Positions 53,052 to 63,507 of a DNA stretch of 64,000 nt are shown in pieces. Made by a program: the position numbers and the translations under genes. Under the pieces are notes generated by a model, which was not told the origin of the DNA, did no database searches, and saw only the letters and a list, made by a program, of their open reading frames with translations. Source of the stretch: Adiantum capillus-veneris (Eukaryota; Streptophyta; Polypodiopsida; Polypodiales; Pteridaceae). The stretch spans positions 98,071,587 to 98,135,586 of the forward strand of contig CM043966.1 of the NCBI GenBank assembly GCA_014529385.2. Direction: 5' to 3'. The stretch's first letter is position 1. Each line of letters starts with the position of its first letter.

Positions 53052-53088
53052 AAATTCCAATGTGGTACTTTAAGTGTGAGAGAAGCTA

Positions 53089-55380
53089 CTATACAAAGCT
53101 TTCATCCTTAGCCTCCTTTAAGAACCAACTGCCATCCTTAGCCTTCTTTGTATATAGACAGTGATCGAACTCACTACGTTTGTAGACTTGAGAAAGCATA
53201 TACTTGTGGAATTTATGGTACCATGCCCTCGGTGATTGTTTTAAGCCATAAAGACTCTTTAACAACTGGCATACCCAATCTTCCTTGCCTTTCTCAACAA
53301 ACCCTTCTAGCTGCTGCATGTAAATTTCCACATCTAAATCACCATGCAAGAACGCTGTCTTGACATCCATTTGGTGCAACACCAAATATAATATGGCAAC
53401 CAATGCAAGAAAGCATCTCAATGTAGTCATCTTGACCACCGGAGAGAAGACTTCATCAAAGTCAATGCCTTGTTCTTGCTTAAAGCCCTTGGCAACAAGC
53501 CTTGCTTTGTACTTTGGCTGACTATCATGAGCGGTGATCTTATACCTGTAAACCCATTTACAGGGTAGAGCCTTTTTGCCCCGTGGTAATTTAACTAGCT
53601 TCCATGTCTGGTTTTTATGCAGAGCTGTCATCTCTGACTGCATGGCCAATTGCCAATTCCCGGAGTCCTTCATTTGCACTGCTTCCTTGTAACATGAAGG
53701 CTCATTGCAATCAGTCAACATGACATAGTTCATAGATGGAACAAACCTATCAGAGCGTCGCGTGACACGTCCAGATCTACGCACAATAGGTGGCTCAGGC
53801 TCAGCCACAACCTGTGGTTCCACTCTATCATGTCCTTGCTCCTCTTGAGCCCTGACATTTTGTCTTGCACGTTCAGGTCCATCTTCTTGGAAGACAACTC
53901 TTCTAATCTCCTCAACCCTCTCTGGTTTAGAATGATATTTGGATTCATTAAAGTGAACATCATTGCTGCGAACAACCTTTCTGGATTCGGGATCCCAAAG
54001 TCTGTACCCCATCTCACTAGAATTACCATAGCCTAGAAAGATGCACTTTCTACTCTTTGGCTCAAGTTTGTTCCTAAATTCCTTTGCAACGTGAGTATAT
54101 GCCTCACAGCCAAAGACTCTGAGATGCTTGTATGAGGGCACCTTGCCTGACCATACCATCTCTGGCACTGAATCCTTCTGCAAAACCTTGCTAGGAGATC
54201 TATTTACAAGATGAACAGCTATTGATACAGCTTCAGCCCAAAACCCATTTGGCAGCTGTGCATTAGACAACATACTTCTGACCTTCTCTTGTATGGTCCT
54301 ATTCATCCTCTCAGCAACACCATTTTGAGGAGGATTGTAAGGAGCAGTAAGTTCACGTTTTATACCTTTTGACTCACAAAAGTCCTGAAAGGCCTTTGAA
54401 ACATACTCTCCACCATTGTCAGTGCGTAAGCATTTAAGCTTCTTGCCACTCTGATTCTCCACAAGTGTCACAAACGTTTTGAAAACACTAAACGCTTCAT
54501 CCTTGTGCTTGAGAAAGTAAACCCATACTTTCCTCGAGTAATCATCTATAAATGTCATAAAGTAAGAAGCTCCCCCTAGAGATAGGTTAGGCATAGGTCC
54601 ACACAAATCACTATGAACAAGTGCCAACTGTGTATCTCTTCTACTGCTTCTATGCTTATGTGGCTGCTGTGTTTGCTTACCATACAGACAATGTTCACAG
54701 AATTCAAAATCATTAAATGAAAAGCCAGGCAAATAACCAAAACGAGACAAGATTTCCATTCCCTTCTTGGACATATGTCCTAACCGGCTATGCCACAAAG
54801 AAATGTTCGGCTGCTCGGTTACATTGATTACATTTTTAGAGACATTTGATACATAAATCATGTAAAGTCCTCCAGACTTTACTCCATGTGCTACTGTCAT
54901 AGAACCCTTGGATATCTTCCACATGTTCTGTCCAAAAGTGGTGACGTAGCCAGCATCATCAAGTAAACCTGTGCTGATCAAGCTCTTTGTAATTGCGGGA
55001 ACATGTCTCACATTCTTTAGCGTGAAAGAAGAGCCATTCTGAAACTTCAATTGAACATCTCCAACACCTAAGATCTCACATGTCTGCCCATTGCCTAGCC
55101 GAACATGATCTTTAGTGGTCACATAAGAAGTAAACCACTCCTTGTTTGGAGACACATGAAGTGATGCCCGTGAGTCTATAATCCAGTCACTCAGTGCATT
55201 TCCATCAGATGCTGTAAGAAGAGCTGAGTCCATTGTATTCTTCAAGAAGTAGATGACTCCTGACACTAGACTGTCATCCTCTGCAACAGTGTTTGTCACA
55301 TTTATTTCTTGAATCTTCACTGAGGACTTGTTCTTCTCACCATGGTCTTCAGCTTTCTCTTTGCCTTTTTCTGCTTCCAT
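53089..55380 (-). CDS. Copia K protease-integrase-RT polyprotein (3'-truncated)
   Basis: 763 codons without a stop. Protease-like WIIDSRASLHVSP (residues ~68-80, DSRA where DSGA is normal, so catalytic competence is doubtful), HVPAITKSLISTGLL, GAG-pre-integrase HHCC (LWHSRLGHMSKKG..FCEHCLYGKQ, ~198-240), integrase core (LVHSDLCGPM, FIDDYSRKVWVYFLK, LRTDNGGEYVS, NPPQNGVAERMNRT; all three acidic residues present), C-terminal KLEPKSRKCIFLGYG, linker, and RT from AMQSEMTALHKNQTW, KWVYRYK, ARLVAKGF, DVKTAFLHGDLD, LYGLKQSPRAWY to FDHCLYTKK. It then ends after a short KDGSWFLKEAKD segment, before the expected YVDD box. First codons are shared with a shifted gag frame, so the true start is upstream by frameshift. 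Confidence 0.93.
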   Translation of the reverse strand: MEAEKGKEKAEDHGEKNKSSVKIQEINVTNTVAEDDSLVSGVIYFLKNTMDSALLTASDGNALSDWIIDSRASLHVSPNKEWFTSYVTTKDHVRLGNGQTCEILGVGDVQLKFQNGSSFTLKNVRHVPAITKSLISTGLLDDAGYVTTFGQNMWKISKGSMTVAHGVKSGGLYMIYVSNVSKNVINVTEQPNISLWHSRLGHMSKKGMEILSRFGYLPGFSFNDFEFCEHCLYGKQTQQPHKHRSSRRDTQLALVHSDLCGPMPNLSLGGASYFMTFIDDYSRKVWVYFLKHKDEAFSVFKTFVTLVENQSGKKLKCLRTDNGGEYVSKAFQDFCESKGIKRELTAPYNPPQNGVAERMNRTIQEKVRSMLSNAQLPNGFWAEAVSIAVHLVNRSPSKVLQKDSVPEMVWSGKVPSYKHLRVFGCEAYTHVAKEFRNKLEPKSRKCIFLGYGNSSEMGYRLWDPESRKVVRSNDVHFNESKYHSKPERVEEIRRVVFQEDGPERARQNVRAQEEQGHDRVEPQVVAEPEPPIVRRSGRVTRRSDRFVPSMNYVMLTDCNEPSCYKEAVQMKDSGNWQLAMQSEMTALHKNQTWKLVKLPRGKKALPCKWVYRYKITAHDSQPKYKARLVAKGFKQEQGIDFDEVFSPVVKMTTLRCFLALVAILYLVLHQMDVKTAFLHGDLDVEIYMQQLEGFVEKGKEDWVCQLLKSLYGLKQSPRAWYHKFHKYMLSQVYKRSEFDHCLYTKKAKDGSWFLKEAKDESFV

Positions 55381-55620
55381 TCACTGCAGTCTCTTTTCAT
55401 GTGACCCTTCTTGCCACAATGGTAGCATTCTATGTCACTCTTGCCTTTAGCACTGCGGGACTTGCTACGAGACTGATTCCTCTTTCCACCTTTGTACTTT
55501 TCTTTGGTCCTTCCCCTGATAACTAAGGCTGTTCCTTTGCCTTTGTCCATTGTCTTTCTATTGGTTTCTTCAGTAAGCAGACTTCCTTCTACACTTGCTA
55601 TCTGGAGGTGCAGAATTACT
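55381..55620 (-). pseudogene. Copia K gag C-terminus with zinc knuckle
   Basis: A separate frame, 55550-55317, carries a basic segment and CYHCGKKGHMKRDC (CX2CX4HX4C). Frameshifts near 55600 (from gag) and near 55375 (into pol) isolate it. Confidence 0.88.
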
Positions 55621-56118
55621 CAAAGCTGTGCGAAAAGTGTCCCAACTTTCCGGCAATGTGATCAACAGGAACATAGCTCTAACAGTTTCATCAAACTTGA
55701 CACCTTGAGCTGACAACTGACTGTAGATTGTGTTGAATTCATTCAGATGATTGGACATAGGTGTCCCTTCTTTCATCTTCAAATCAACAAGCTTCTTAAG
55801 CCAGTATACCTGTGAAGCTGCACTCTGCTTCTCATAAAGATCACTCAGCTTTATCCATGCTTGATAAGCCGACATCTCGTCTGCTACATTGAAGTAAACG
55901 CTTTCTGCCAAAGTCAGCATAATGGTAGAAAGTGCCAATTCATCCATTTCGCTCCATTCATCTTCGTCCATATCTTCTGGTTTTATCCCTTTGAGCTTTA
56001 TAGGTTTTATCTGCTTCTTTTGTACCAACACGTGCCAAATCTGCTTCTTCCACAATGGGAAATTGGTTCCATCCAGCTTCTTGATATTGTAAAGAGCAGT
56101 GTCCTGTGATCCAGCCAT
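55570..56118 (-). pseudogene. Copia K gag N-terminal domain
   Basis: ATG at 56118; 182 codons of a UBN2-type gag: KLDGTNFPLWKKQIWHVL, EDEWSEMDELALSTIMLTLAESV, AYQAWIKLSDLYEKQSAAS, WLKKLVDLKMKEGTPMSNHLNEFNTI and LLITLPESWDTFRTAL. It ends by frameshift before the zinc knuckle. Confidence 0.92.
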
Positions 56119-57200
56119 AGCTACGCTTCACAATGGTTTACTTTCCTGGGAAAAATCCGGCAGAGTTTCCCCTGTAAACTGACCTCTGAACCAATATCAA
56201 CCTGTCAAATGAACCAAAAAAGCTTCAGATTCTGCATAAATTTCGGCAGAGTCTCCTTTGTAAAATGGCTCCGGTGTACTCAAAAACAGACCAAAAAACA
56301 ACTCAAAAACATTGTCTCTCTGACACTGTAAGCTGCGGGTAAACCTGTCCTGCACCTGTACTGTCTCTGACTGTCCTGTCACTGTCCTGTAAGCATAGAC
56401 TGCGACAATGCCTCAACGGCAGTAAAGCAAAGATGCAATCCCAACTGTCTAACTCACAGTCAATACATCCTAGCTGCCTATCTAAGGGTGCTCGAGGGAT
56501 CGCTCCAAGACCTGTATCACCGAAAGGATCTCAACATTCGAGAATCCCCCAGCTCAATAAAACCTCACTCGACCCTCAACAAAGGCTGCAGTAGATCTGA
56601 TAGTATATAGACTTCCCACAAAGTCATACATCCACAAATTTCCCACTGTATGTTGTAACCGCTGCGACGGTTGTTTGCTGCGTGACTCACAGCCAGCAAA
56701 CCCTCAACAGATATACATCATCTCTGACAATATATCCCATGTGGAAGTACCTGCAATGTCAGGATGAAATCTGGAATATCAAGCAGCAAACACAAGCTAC
56801 CTGATGAACTAGTGGATGTCGCCTACAGACTGTGTGTAGATGCGCCCGTGTCGTATGTGACACGCCTCCAAGAACTGTGAGCCATCCTTCGATGTGTAGA
56901 CAGCCACAAATCAACACTCTGGGAGTGTTGATATCCTCAACACTTGAAGTCGTAGGCCGAAAACCCCAAATTTGCAGAGTCGGATTTGCACCTGCCAAGA
57001 CCACGTAGTCGAAAATGGCCTGCGTAGACCTTTGTCGAAGCCGAATGGTGGCCGAGATGACCTCAGAATGAAAATCTGAGAACACCGAGCCCTTCGGGTC
57101 TTCCCTTAGGATTTGGGGCCGTGTCTTCGCCTGTCGAATTTCACTCCAATATGAGCTGGTGACTCTAGCCTCCTGCAGTGCTGCCCCGAGCCTCGATCTG
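56119..57200 (-). other. Copia K leader (~1.1 kb)
   Basis: Unusually long untranslated region between primer site and gag ATG, no supported ORF, several in-frame stops in all minus frames. It may carry packaging or translation signals; none identified. Confidence 0.7.
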
Positions 57201-57201
57201 A

Positions 57202-57213
57202 GCTCTAATACCA
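57202..57213 (-). other. Primer binding site of copia K
   Basis: Minus strand TGGTATTAGAGC, one mismatch from the iMet-type site, two bases after the LTR end. Confidence 0.9.
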
Positions 57214-57215
57214 GT

Positions 57216-57407
57216 TGAAGGAGTACGAGCGGAAGTGCGACGCGAGAGAGAGTGCGAGAAGAAGAGCACGACGATATGGTGAACTTGCTCTACTGTAATG
57301 TGTAGAGCATAGTGAGTTCTTATTAAGTTTTTACAAAAGAATATGTGTACATACCTGGCGGCCCGCCCACTTACCTGGGCGGCCACATTGGGCTTTATAC
57401 CCCAACA
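57216..57407 (-). repeat. 5' LTR of copia K (192 bp)
   Basis: Counterpart of 52849-53040. Right flank cgtcc completes the TSD. Confidence 0.95.
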
Positions 57408-57412
57408 CGTCC

Positions 57413-58148
57413 ATGTGTAGATGCGCCATGTCTAGACAAGTCTACCTAAAACTTGGCCGCTGACCTTTGAACACTATCCACCGTCCATTGAATTTTGGCC
57501 ACCGGCTTGCTGAGGGGGGGGGGGGGGGGGGTGAGGTCACTATATATAAATTGTGTATATCATGTGCGTTTAAGGAATATCTATGGGTTTTTGAAAACTA
57601 TAATACACCCTTGTCCTATTCAATCTATAAATTCAATTCCATTTTACAATACCCTTCTATATGTGTAAAAGTGAGAAAAACAAAATTAATAACATCTTTT
57701 ATTGCACTCACATGACAATCACATAATTATTAAGTGACCTTCCGATGCTACCAAACACCGGCTATAGACCACCAACCATTGGTCATGTGTCTGCCGATTG
57801 TTTTTTGATCTTTGACCATTGTTTGACCATGATATTTTGGGTGGATTTTTGTCTTGAGCAAAGGTCAAGGTCGAGTATGAATTTTTTGTTTTTCGTCGAG
57901 TGATTTTTCTTACGTGTGATGTCTTCTCCTCATAACGGGGGCCTTACAAATGTGCATTTCTATAATTAAAAATACTAGGATAAATCAAGCTCCATACTTA
58001 AAAATCTTCCACTTGGAGACAAATCTCCACCAAACCTATAATTGATTTCCGTTCTTGCTTCTTACCCTTGAATGTCAACCGAAGATGAGTAAAAGCTTTT
58101 CCTTGTTAACCACTTTTTTCAACATGTCAACATGATTTTGGATTGTGT
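57413..58148. other. Intergenic, with G18 run
   Basis: AT-rich sequence with an 18-base G run at 57514-57531. No gene supported. Confidence 0.5.
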
Positions 58149-58400
58149 CACTACAAGAGATCGCTTAGTTCGACGTCAGATTATCGACGTGAATGGCGGG
58201 CGTCGGTATATGTGTATGTAAATCTATAGAGAGATCAATTTTTTTTTAAAAATTCAAATTTCCGACGTAGATATCGGTGCGTAAAGTGGCGCTGATCTTG
58301 ATGCTTATACTGAGGCTTATTTCGGCGTGCATTTTGATGAGTATACCGACGCCTGTACCGACGGCGATGGAATCTGCAAAATTAAGCTCCATGTTTCTCC
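58149..58400. mobile_element. CACTA (En/Spm-type) DNA transposon terminus
   Basis: CACTACAAGAGATCG at 58149 matches the conserved plant CACTA terminal sequence, and the next 230 bp carries several CGACG/CCGACG subterminal motifs in both orientations (58172, 58189, 58203, 58262, 58345, 58358), typical of the transposase-binding region. The preceding three bases are tgt. The opposite end was not found; cgtattgtagtg at 59601 is a weak partial match. No transposase ORF. Confidence 0.65.
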
Positions 58401-58435
58401 TGCTCATTTCACTCGTTTTTCTCTTCCTCTCTTAC

Positions 58436-58653
58436 CTTCCTCCTCACTTGTTGCAGATCTGCTGCCACATGGCTTGTTGGACTTGAATTTTCACTTATAC
58501 GCTGCTGCCTATCAACAAGGTAAGCTTCTTTTCAAGATTCATAGTAAATTTGTTGTTTTTTTTGTGTATGTGAGTAACATAGTGTGTGTGTGTGTGTGTT
58601 TTTTTTTTTGCAGGTTTGGCAACATTTCTTCAAGTGTTTCTTGCTCAAATAGG
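58436..58653 (+). CDS. Possible spliced exon pair near the CACTA end
   Basis: A GTAAGC donor at 58520 and a pyrimidine-tract acceptor TTTTTTTTTTGCAG ending at 58613 define a 94-bp intron that contains a (TG)n tract. Joining the flanking exons in the frame DLLPHGLLDLNFHLYAAAYQQ keeps an open frame to a TGA at 58651-58653. Upstream, another frame encodes a hydrophobic, signal-peptide-like MFLLLISLVFLFLSYL. This may be a host gene fragment captured by the CACTA element. Frame and start are uncertain. Confidence 0.3.
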
Positions 58654-58687
58654 CCGCATGTGAGTGCTCCATCATTCTCTTTTGTCG

Positions 58688-58689
<2 letters not shown>

Positions 58690-58764
<75 letters not shown>

Positions 58765-58779
58765 ACACATTCACATAAG
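58690..58779. repeat. (CA)n microsatellite
   Basis: About 35 perfect units then interrupted ones. Cys-Val ORFs on the opposite strand are artefacts of it. Confidence 0.97.
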
Positions 58780-59642
58780 CATGCATGCAAGTAACAAAAA
58801 TGAACATTAAACAATATAAACACACTATATACGACACACACAGAAAAAGAAAGAAAATATAACCTTTGTTATTTTATAAATAATATTAATTAAAAATCAT
58901 CATTAACAAAGAAAAATAACGACCTTTGATCCTTAAAGAAATATTTATTTTGATTTATGTTATTTTATAATTAGTTTTTTATATTTTTGTGTAAATAAAT
59001 TTAGAAATTATAATGTTATTTTCTTAATTGTGACTTATCGTAGGTATTGTAAATGTAAATGAGAAACTTTATAGATCTCTTGTGTGGGCTCTTGTTATCA
59101 CCTAAGTAATTCACACTCAGCTTTAAATCGTTTAAGAGAGAAAATCGCTTCAAGACAGTACATTGATAACTTTCTGCTCTTCTTAGTCTCATCATTTTGG
59201 TTTGTCTCTTGGACTTTCAAGGCAAGTTGTCGCTTCTACAAGGTCACTACCAAAGATGCATTGTTAGAGAGGAGAGATAAAGAAGTCCTCTTTCTCCATA
59301 GGGTGACCTTTCTGATATGTTTTGTTGCAATTTTAGGACCTTACGCATGATGGATCATGATTTTGGTACCTCATCAGATTGTGACTAAGCTTGGTAGGAT
59401 TGTGCCCTTAGTTGTCTTAGACCTCCTCCTAAAGTTTCCTAGCAATTGGATTCCGTTTGAGTTTCAAAACGGCTTGATGAACTTGTGCAGTGACATGGGA
59501 CATAGGCAAATTTTCAGGTTTGTACCGATGCTTATACCATGGTTTTCTATTTTTAAAACAAACTTTAACCCGTCAATATCCATGATGATTTTTGTGCAAC
59601 GTATTGTAGTGTGTGCACCTCTCCAAGCTTTAATTCTCCCTC
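58780..59642. other. AT-rich region with two unassigned plus ORFs
   Basis: ORFs at 59084-59350 (88 codons, LREKIASRQYIDNFLLFLVSSFW, then KVTTKDALLERRDKEVLFLHR) and 59357-59647 (96 codons) are adjacent and in the same orientation. They are hydrophobic/basic, with no family recognised. They may be CACTA interior or chance. Confidence 0.3.
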
Positions 59643-60600
59643 TTTGAAAAGATTTTGTGGTAGATAACGAAACCACTTTTTGCAATTTTTAAGCCCAGAT
59701 TACTATTGTGCCTCCAATGGTGAAGACATATCCAATAATGGTTCTTTGAGTATCTTTATCACATGCCATATCTGCATTATAATATCCTTGCATGAAAATA
59801 TCAATACCTTCGCACATAAAGCATTTGTTGTTGTCTCTTTTAGATACCTAAGTATCCATTTCACAGCTTGCCAGATTTCTTTACTTGGATTCTCTAGGAT
59901 TCTACTCATAACTTCCACTGCCGACAAGTGCAATATCTGACCTTGTCGAGACCATAGCATACATTAGAGAGCCTATTGCTATCGCAAATGGAACTTTAGA
60001 AATATAAAATATCCCCTCTTGTGTCTTTGGACACATATCCTTATCTAGTTTAAAGTGATTAGTCAAAGGTGTAGAAAATGGTTTTACATTTTGCATCCCA
60101 AACCTTTCTAGTACCTTCTTGATGTAATCCTCTAGAGTTAGTATTAGTGTCTTCTTCAACGTGTCCCTTGATATTTTCATACCCAAGTTTTCATTTTGCA
60201 ACATCTAAATGTTTCATTGAAAAATATTTAACAACTCTCTATTTAGATCTTTTACATCCTGCATGTTAGCACTTGCACTAATATACAACATTAGGATTAT
60301 AAATTTCCCATCCTTCAAATTCTTTGTGTATACACTGTGATTTGACTTGCATTGTTTGAATCCATTGGTCAAATTTTAGTACCGCTGTCTTGTTGCTTGG
60401 TTTAAACCATACAAGCTAGATCTTTCTTAATATGCATACTATTTTCTCTATGCCCTTTTCTTCATACCCCTTTGGTTGAATCATTCAAGTCTCATCCTCC
60501 AAGTCGCCGTGAAGGGAATGACATATTTACATCCATTTACTCAAGATTCAAGTCTTGAGCAGCCATAAGAGTTAAAACAAATCAAATGGAATTCATTTTT
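59643..60600 (-). pseudogene. Copia L fragment (RT C-terminus and RNase H start)
   Basis: The minus frames give LMLYISASANMQDVKDL (remnant of the YVDD strand), LGMKI..YIKKVLERFGMQNVKPFSTPL, FAIAIGSLMYAMVSTRSDIA, then after a frameshift HLSAVEVMSRILENPSKEIWQAVKWILRYLKET and, near 59643, QKVVSLSTTK. Both ends are abrupt: it meets gypsy M at about 60600-60625 and unassigned sequence at 59643. No LTRs. Confidence 0.82.
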
Positions 60601-60637
60601 ACAATATGACAAAATATTTCAGCATATCCATGTGGTC

Positions 60638-61712
60638 TTAGAGAAAATCCTTAATCTGTTGGAGCTTTTCGGTTGCCAACCCCACCGTAACAGGTGACCT
60701 ACGTTGAAACCCATACATGAGCATGAAAGGACTAAATCCAGTTGTAACATGCTTAGCACTGTTGTAGACAAATTCGAGAATAGGTAAGTATTCTTCCCAG
60801 TCTGACAGTTTTTTACTGATGTATGCTCTTAGCATATCCTCTAGCACTTGGTTAACTCGTTTAGTTTGACCATCTCTTTTTGAATGATCGGTTGTACTGA
60901 GGTTTAGATGTGTACCCAATCGTTTAAACACAGCCCTTCAGAAGTGGCTATTAAACTTGGGATCACAGTCACTCACAATGTTACTTGGAAAACCATACAA
61001 CTTGTATAGATTGTCGACAAATAACTTGGCTAGTTCTGGTGTCTTAACCGTTGATTTGGTTGGAATAAACTTATATAGTTTAGTCAACCGGTCTATGACC
61101 ACCCATACCGAGTCATGACCTCGTACAGTGGTTGGTAAACCCACAATAAAGTCCATAGAGATGCTTTTCCATTTTTCATTGAGAATCTCTAAAGGATGTA
61201 AGAGTCCTCTTGCTTTCAGGCACTTTGGTTTGTTAACTTGACATTTTTTGCAATGCAAACTATAAGATTGAAACAAAGCCATGTATACTTGGTCAGTAAA
61301 ACTGTCGTCGTACGAGAGCATAAGTTTTTCTAATACCCTGGTGTTCTGCACTTGGACTATCATGACATTCATAAAGAATTTGGCGCCGAATGTCTGTGTC
61401 CGTCGGTACACAAACTCTCCCCTTATGGAGTAGGTACCCATTGTCGATAGTGAAATGCTTCCATCGTTGTAGTTCATCACTCGATAGAGGAGAACTAGGT
61501 GTGGAGGTTAACATTACACTACCATCATCGGAGTGAGAAGGATCCCTCATTTGTACATGACTCCACACTTTGGAATATGCTTCATCATGCTCATATTTGC
61601 CTTTGAGAGAATCCAAAAATTCACTACGAAGTTTCATGAACAAGCGAGAATTGATCTCCGGTATATGACTTGGAGCGTCACCCACCACATTGTATCGACC
61701 TTTACGATACAT
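60638..61712 (-). pseudogene. Gypsy M integrase
   Basis: Frames 61712, 61480 and 60931 together read RKGRYNVVGDAPSHIPE (RNase H tail), HKGRVCVPTDTDIRRQILYECHDSPSAEHQGIRKT (zinc-binding H-H), HCKKCQVNKPKCLK (C-C), WKSISMDFIVGLP, DSVWVVIDRLTK, FPSNIVSDCDPKFNS, and RDGQTKRVNQVLEDMLR. The catalytic Glu of TDGQTERVN is Lys here, so this copy should be inactive. ERYLPxLEFAYN-equivalent and FSPFMLMYGF follow, then the sequence is truncated. Confidence 0.9.
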
Positions 61713-61745
61713 GAGCTTGGCGTCATATTCCTGAAGAATCTCGAC

Positions 61746-62018
61746 TCACCTGGCTTTCCGACTCTTCAAATCCTTTTGATGTGTAAACCTTTTGATGCTT
61801 TCATGGTCAAACATAATCTTAAACTGAGCACCATACACATAATGCCGCCATGTTTTTAAGGCAGACACTATTGCATAGAGTTCGTGCTCATAAGCAGAGT
61901 AGTTTTGATGAGCTGCATCAAGCTTCTTGCTTTCAAATGCAATTGGTTGTCCGTCTTGTAACAGGACTGCTTCAATAACACGGTCACTGGCATCCGTTTC
62001 CAAAACGAATGGTTTCAA
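61746..62018 (-). pseudogene. Gypsy M RNase H
   Basis: KPFVLETDASDRVIEAVLLQ, IAFESKKLDAAHQNYSAYEHELYAIVSALKTWRHYVYGAQFKIMFDHESIKRF. The blocks are in order and the first catalytic Asp (TDAS) is present; the usual TDHxSL third block has changed to FDHESI. It ends at a stop 61746; the same reading continues as the integrase lead-in in another frame. Confidence 0.9.
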
Positions 62019-62126
62019 AGGATCTACAATAGCTAGTATGGGAGTTGTAGCTAATGCATCCTTTAGTATATCGAAACTGTGTTGTTGAGCGGGTCCCCAC
62101 TGAAAAGCTTTGCCTTTGCCTTTCAG

Positions 62127-62690
62127 TTAATCCGTCATGGGAACAACAATATTAGCATAGTTTTTAACGAACCTTCGGTAAAAACCTACAAATCCTTTAA
62201 AAATCTGTAACTCTTCCAGATTTTTAGGAGAAGGCCATTTCTGGATGGTATCCACTTTGGATTGATCCACATATAGCCCATTAGCTAAAATAACATGCCC
62301 TAAATAGTGAATTTCTTTTTTCAAAAAATCACACTTAGATTCCTTGGCATATAATTTGTTTGTTCGCAACAACTCGAACACCTACCTGAGATGTTGTAAG
62401 TATTCTTCTTCAGAAGCACTGTAGACTAGAATGTCATCGAAAAAAACGATGACAAATTTGTCCAAGTACGGCTTCAAGACACGATTCATAAGTGTCATGA
62501 ATGTTGCGGGCGCATTGGTTAACCTGAAGGGCATCACTAAAAACTCGTAGTGTCCAAACCTTGTTCGGAATGCAGATTTGGGTATATCAGCAAGTCGCAT
62601 ACGGACTTGGTGATAACTTGACCACAAGTCTATTTTTGTAAAAATGCGAGCATGAGTGAGTTTATTGAACAACTTATCCACTCGTGGCAA
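62127..62690 (-). pseudogene. Gypsy M reverse transcriptase
   Basis: [64 protein letters not shown], catalytic [13 protein letters not shown], then after one stop at 62382 the thumb: CDFLKKEIHYLGHVI, GLYVDQSKVDTIQKWPSPKNLEELQIFKGFVGFYRRFVKNYA. The fingers region upstream (62690-62934) is broken. Confidence 0.92.
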
Positions 62691-62933
62691 TGGGTACTTG
62701 TTCTTAACCGTAACCGCATTTAAGCCACTGTACGCACATGCGCATACTGTCGTCTTTTTTCTTCACTAATAGGATAGGAGAAGCCCATGGTGAAGAATTG
62801 GGTTGTATAAACCCTCTGCTAAGGTAGTCAGGAAGCTGACCTTCCACCTAAGAAGCTTCAGAGTAACTCATACGGTAGGGCGATTTACTGACAGGTTTAC
62901 AGCCTACAACCACATCGATACTATTTGCACCGA

Positions 62934-63443
62934 TCATGTCGGCGGAAATCTTGGTGGAAAATCATTAGGAAAAACATCTTGAAATTCCTTTAATAATTTA
63001 TGTAACTCAATAGCAACGTTTGCTTGTTTGGAAGTAGCCATTGGTGGAAGAGATGAGAGAGAAGCATGTGGCGTTGAGGAATGTTCAACAGATTCAATGT
63101 TAGAGAGAAAATGAGACAGTGAGTAACACAAGAAAACTTGATCTATTTCATTATCAGAAACGAGCTGCATAAGCTCAGCTGTACAAATCAATGGTGAAGA
63201 AGGTACATCCTTCTCTCCTAACAACAACACATGTGCGCCATGGGATTCAAACATCAAGCTGTTGTGCTCATAGCTACACTTCAGTGATGGTCCTAGGCTA
63301 TGCAACCACTCTCTACCAAGGAGCACGTCTGCCCTCTCCATGTTCATAACCTGAAAATCCAAGCATGTGGAGTAACCTTGTACTTCCAACGGAACAGCTC
63401 GGCATTGGGTATCCCAGATTTTGGTATCATGTTCATTCATCAT
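62934..63443 (-). pseudogene. Gypsy M protease C-terminal half and linker
   Basis: 169-codon frame with VPLEVQGYSTCLDFQVMNMERADVLLGREWLHSLGP (the conserved 'ADVxLGxxWL' retropepsin-end block) and a linker ending in LHKLLKEFQDVFPNDFPPRFPPT, the usual lead-in to gypsy RT. Confidence 0.88.
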
Positions 63444-63507
63444 TGCTACCTTGTAGCGGTGGTTGGATACTCGGGGTTTGAGGCAATTTGAGTTTTTTCA
63501 CCAATCC

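Larger units (their letters stand above)
52849..57407 (-). mobile_element. Ty1/copia element K, TSD-flanked, deleted for RNase H
   Basis: LTRs of 192 bp at 57216-57407 (5') and 52849-53040 (3'), with eight differences by eye (about 96%), and perfect 5-bp TSD cgtcc (52844-52848 and 57408-57412). Primer site at 57213-57202, polypurine tract at 53051-53041. The interior codes for gag, zinc knuckle, protease, integrase and most of the RT palm, and then jumps to the polypurine tract: the YVDD box and RNase H are missing. Tork-like by integrase and RT sequence style. Confidence 0.95.

Noticed and set aside
58532-58841. Cys-Val and Thr-His repeat ORFs
   Set aside because: Artefacts of the (CA)n microsatellite.
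59601-59612. Second CACTA end (gtattgtagtg)
   Set aside because: Only the last eight bases match the inverted terminal sequence, and no 3-bp TSD (tgt) follows (the next bases are tgt-like but ambiguous within tgtgtg); too weak to call.
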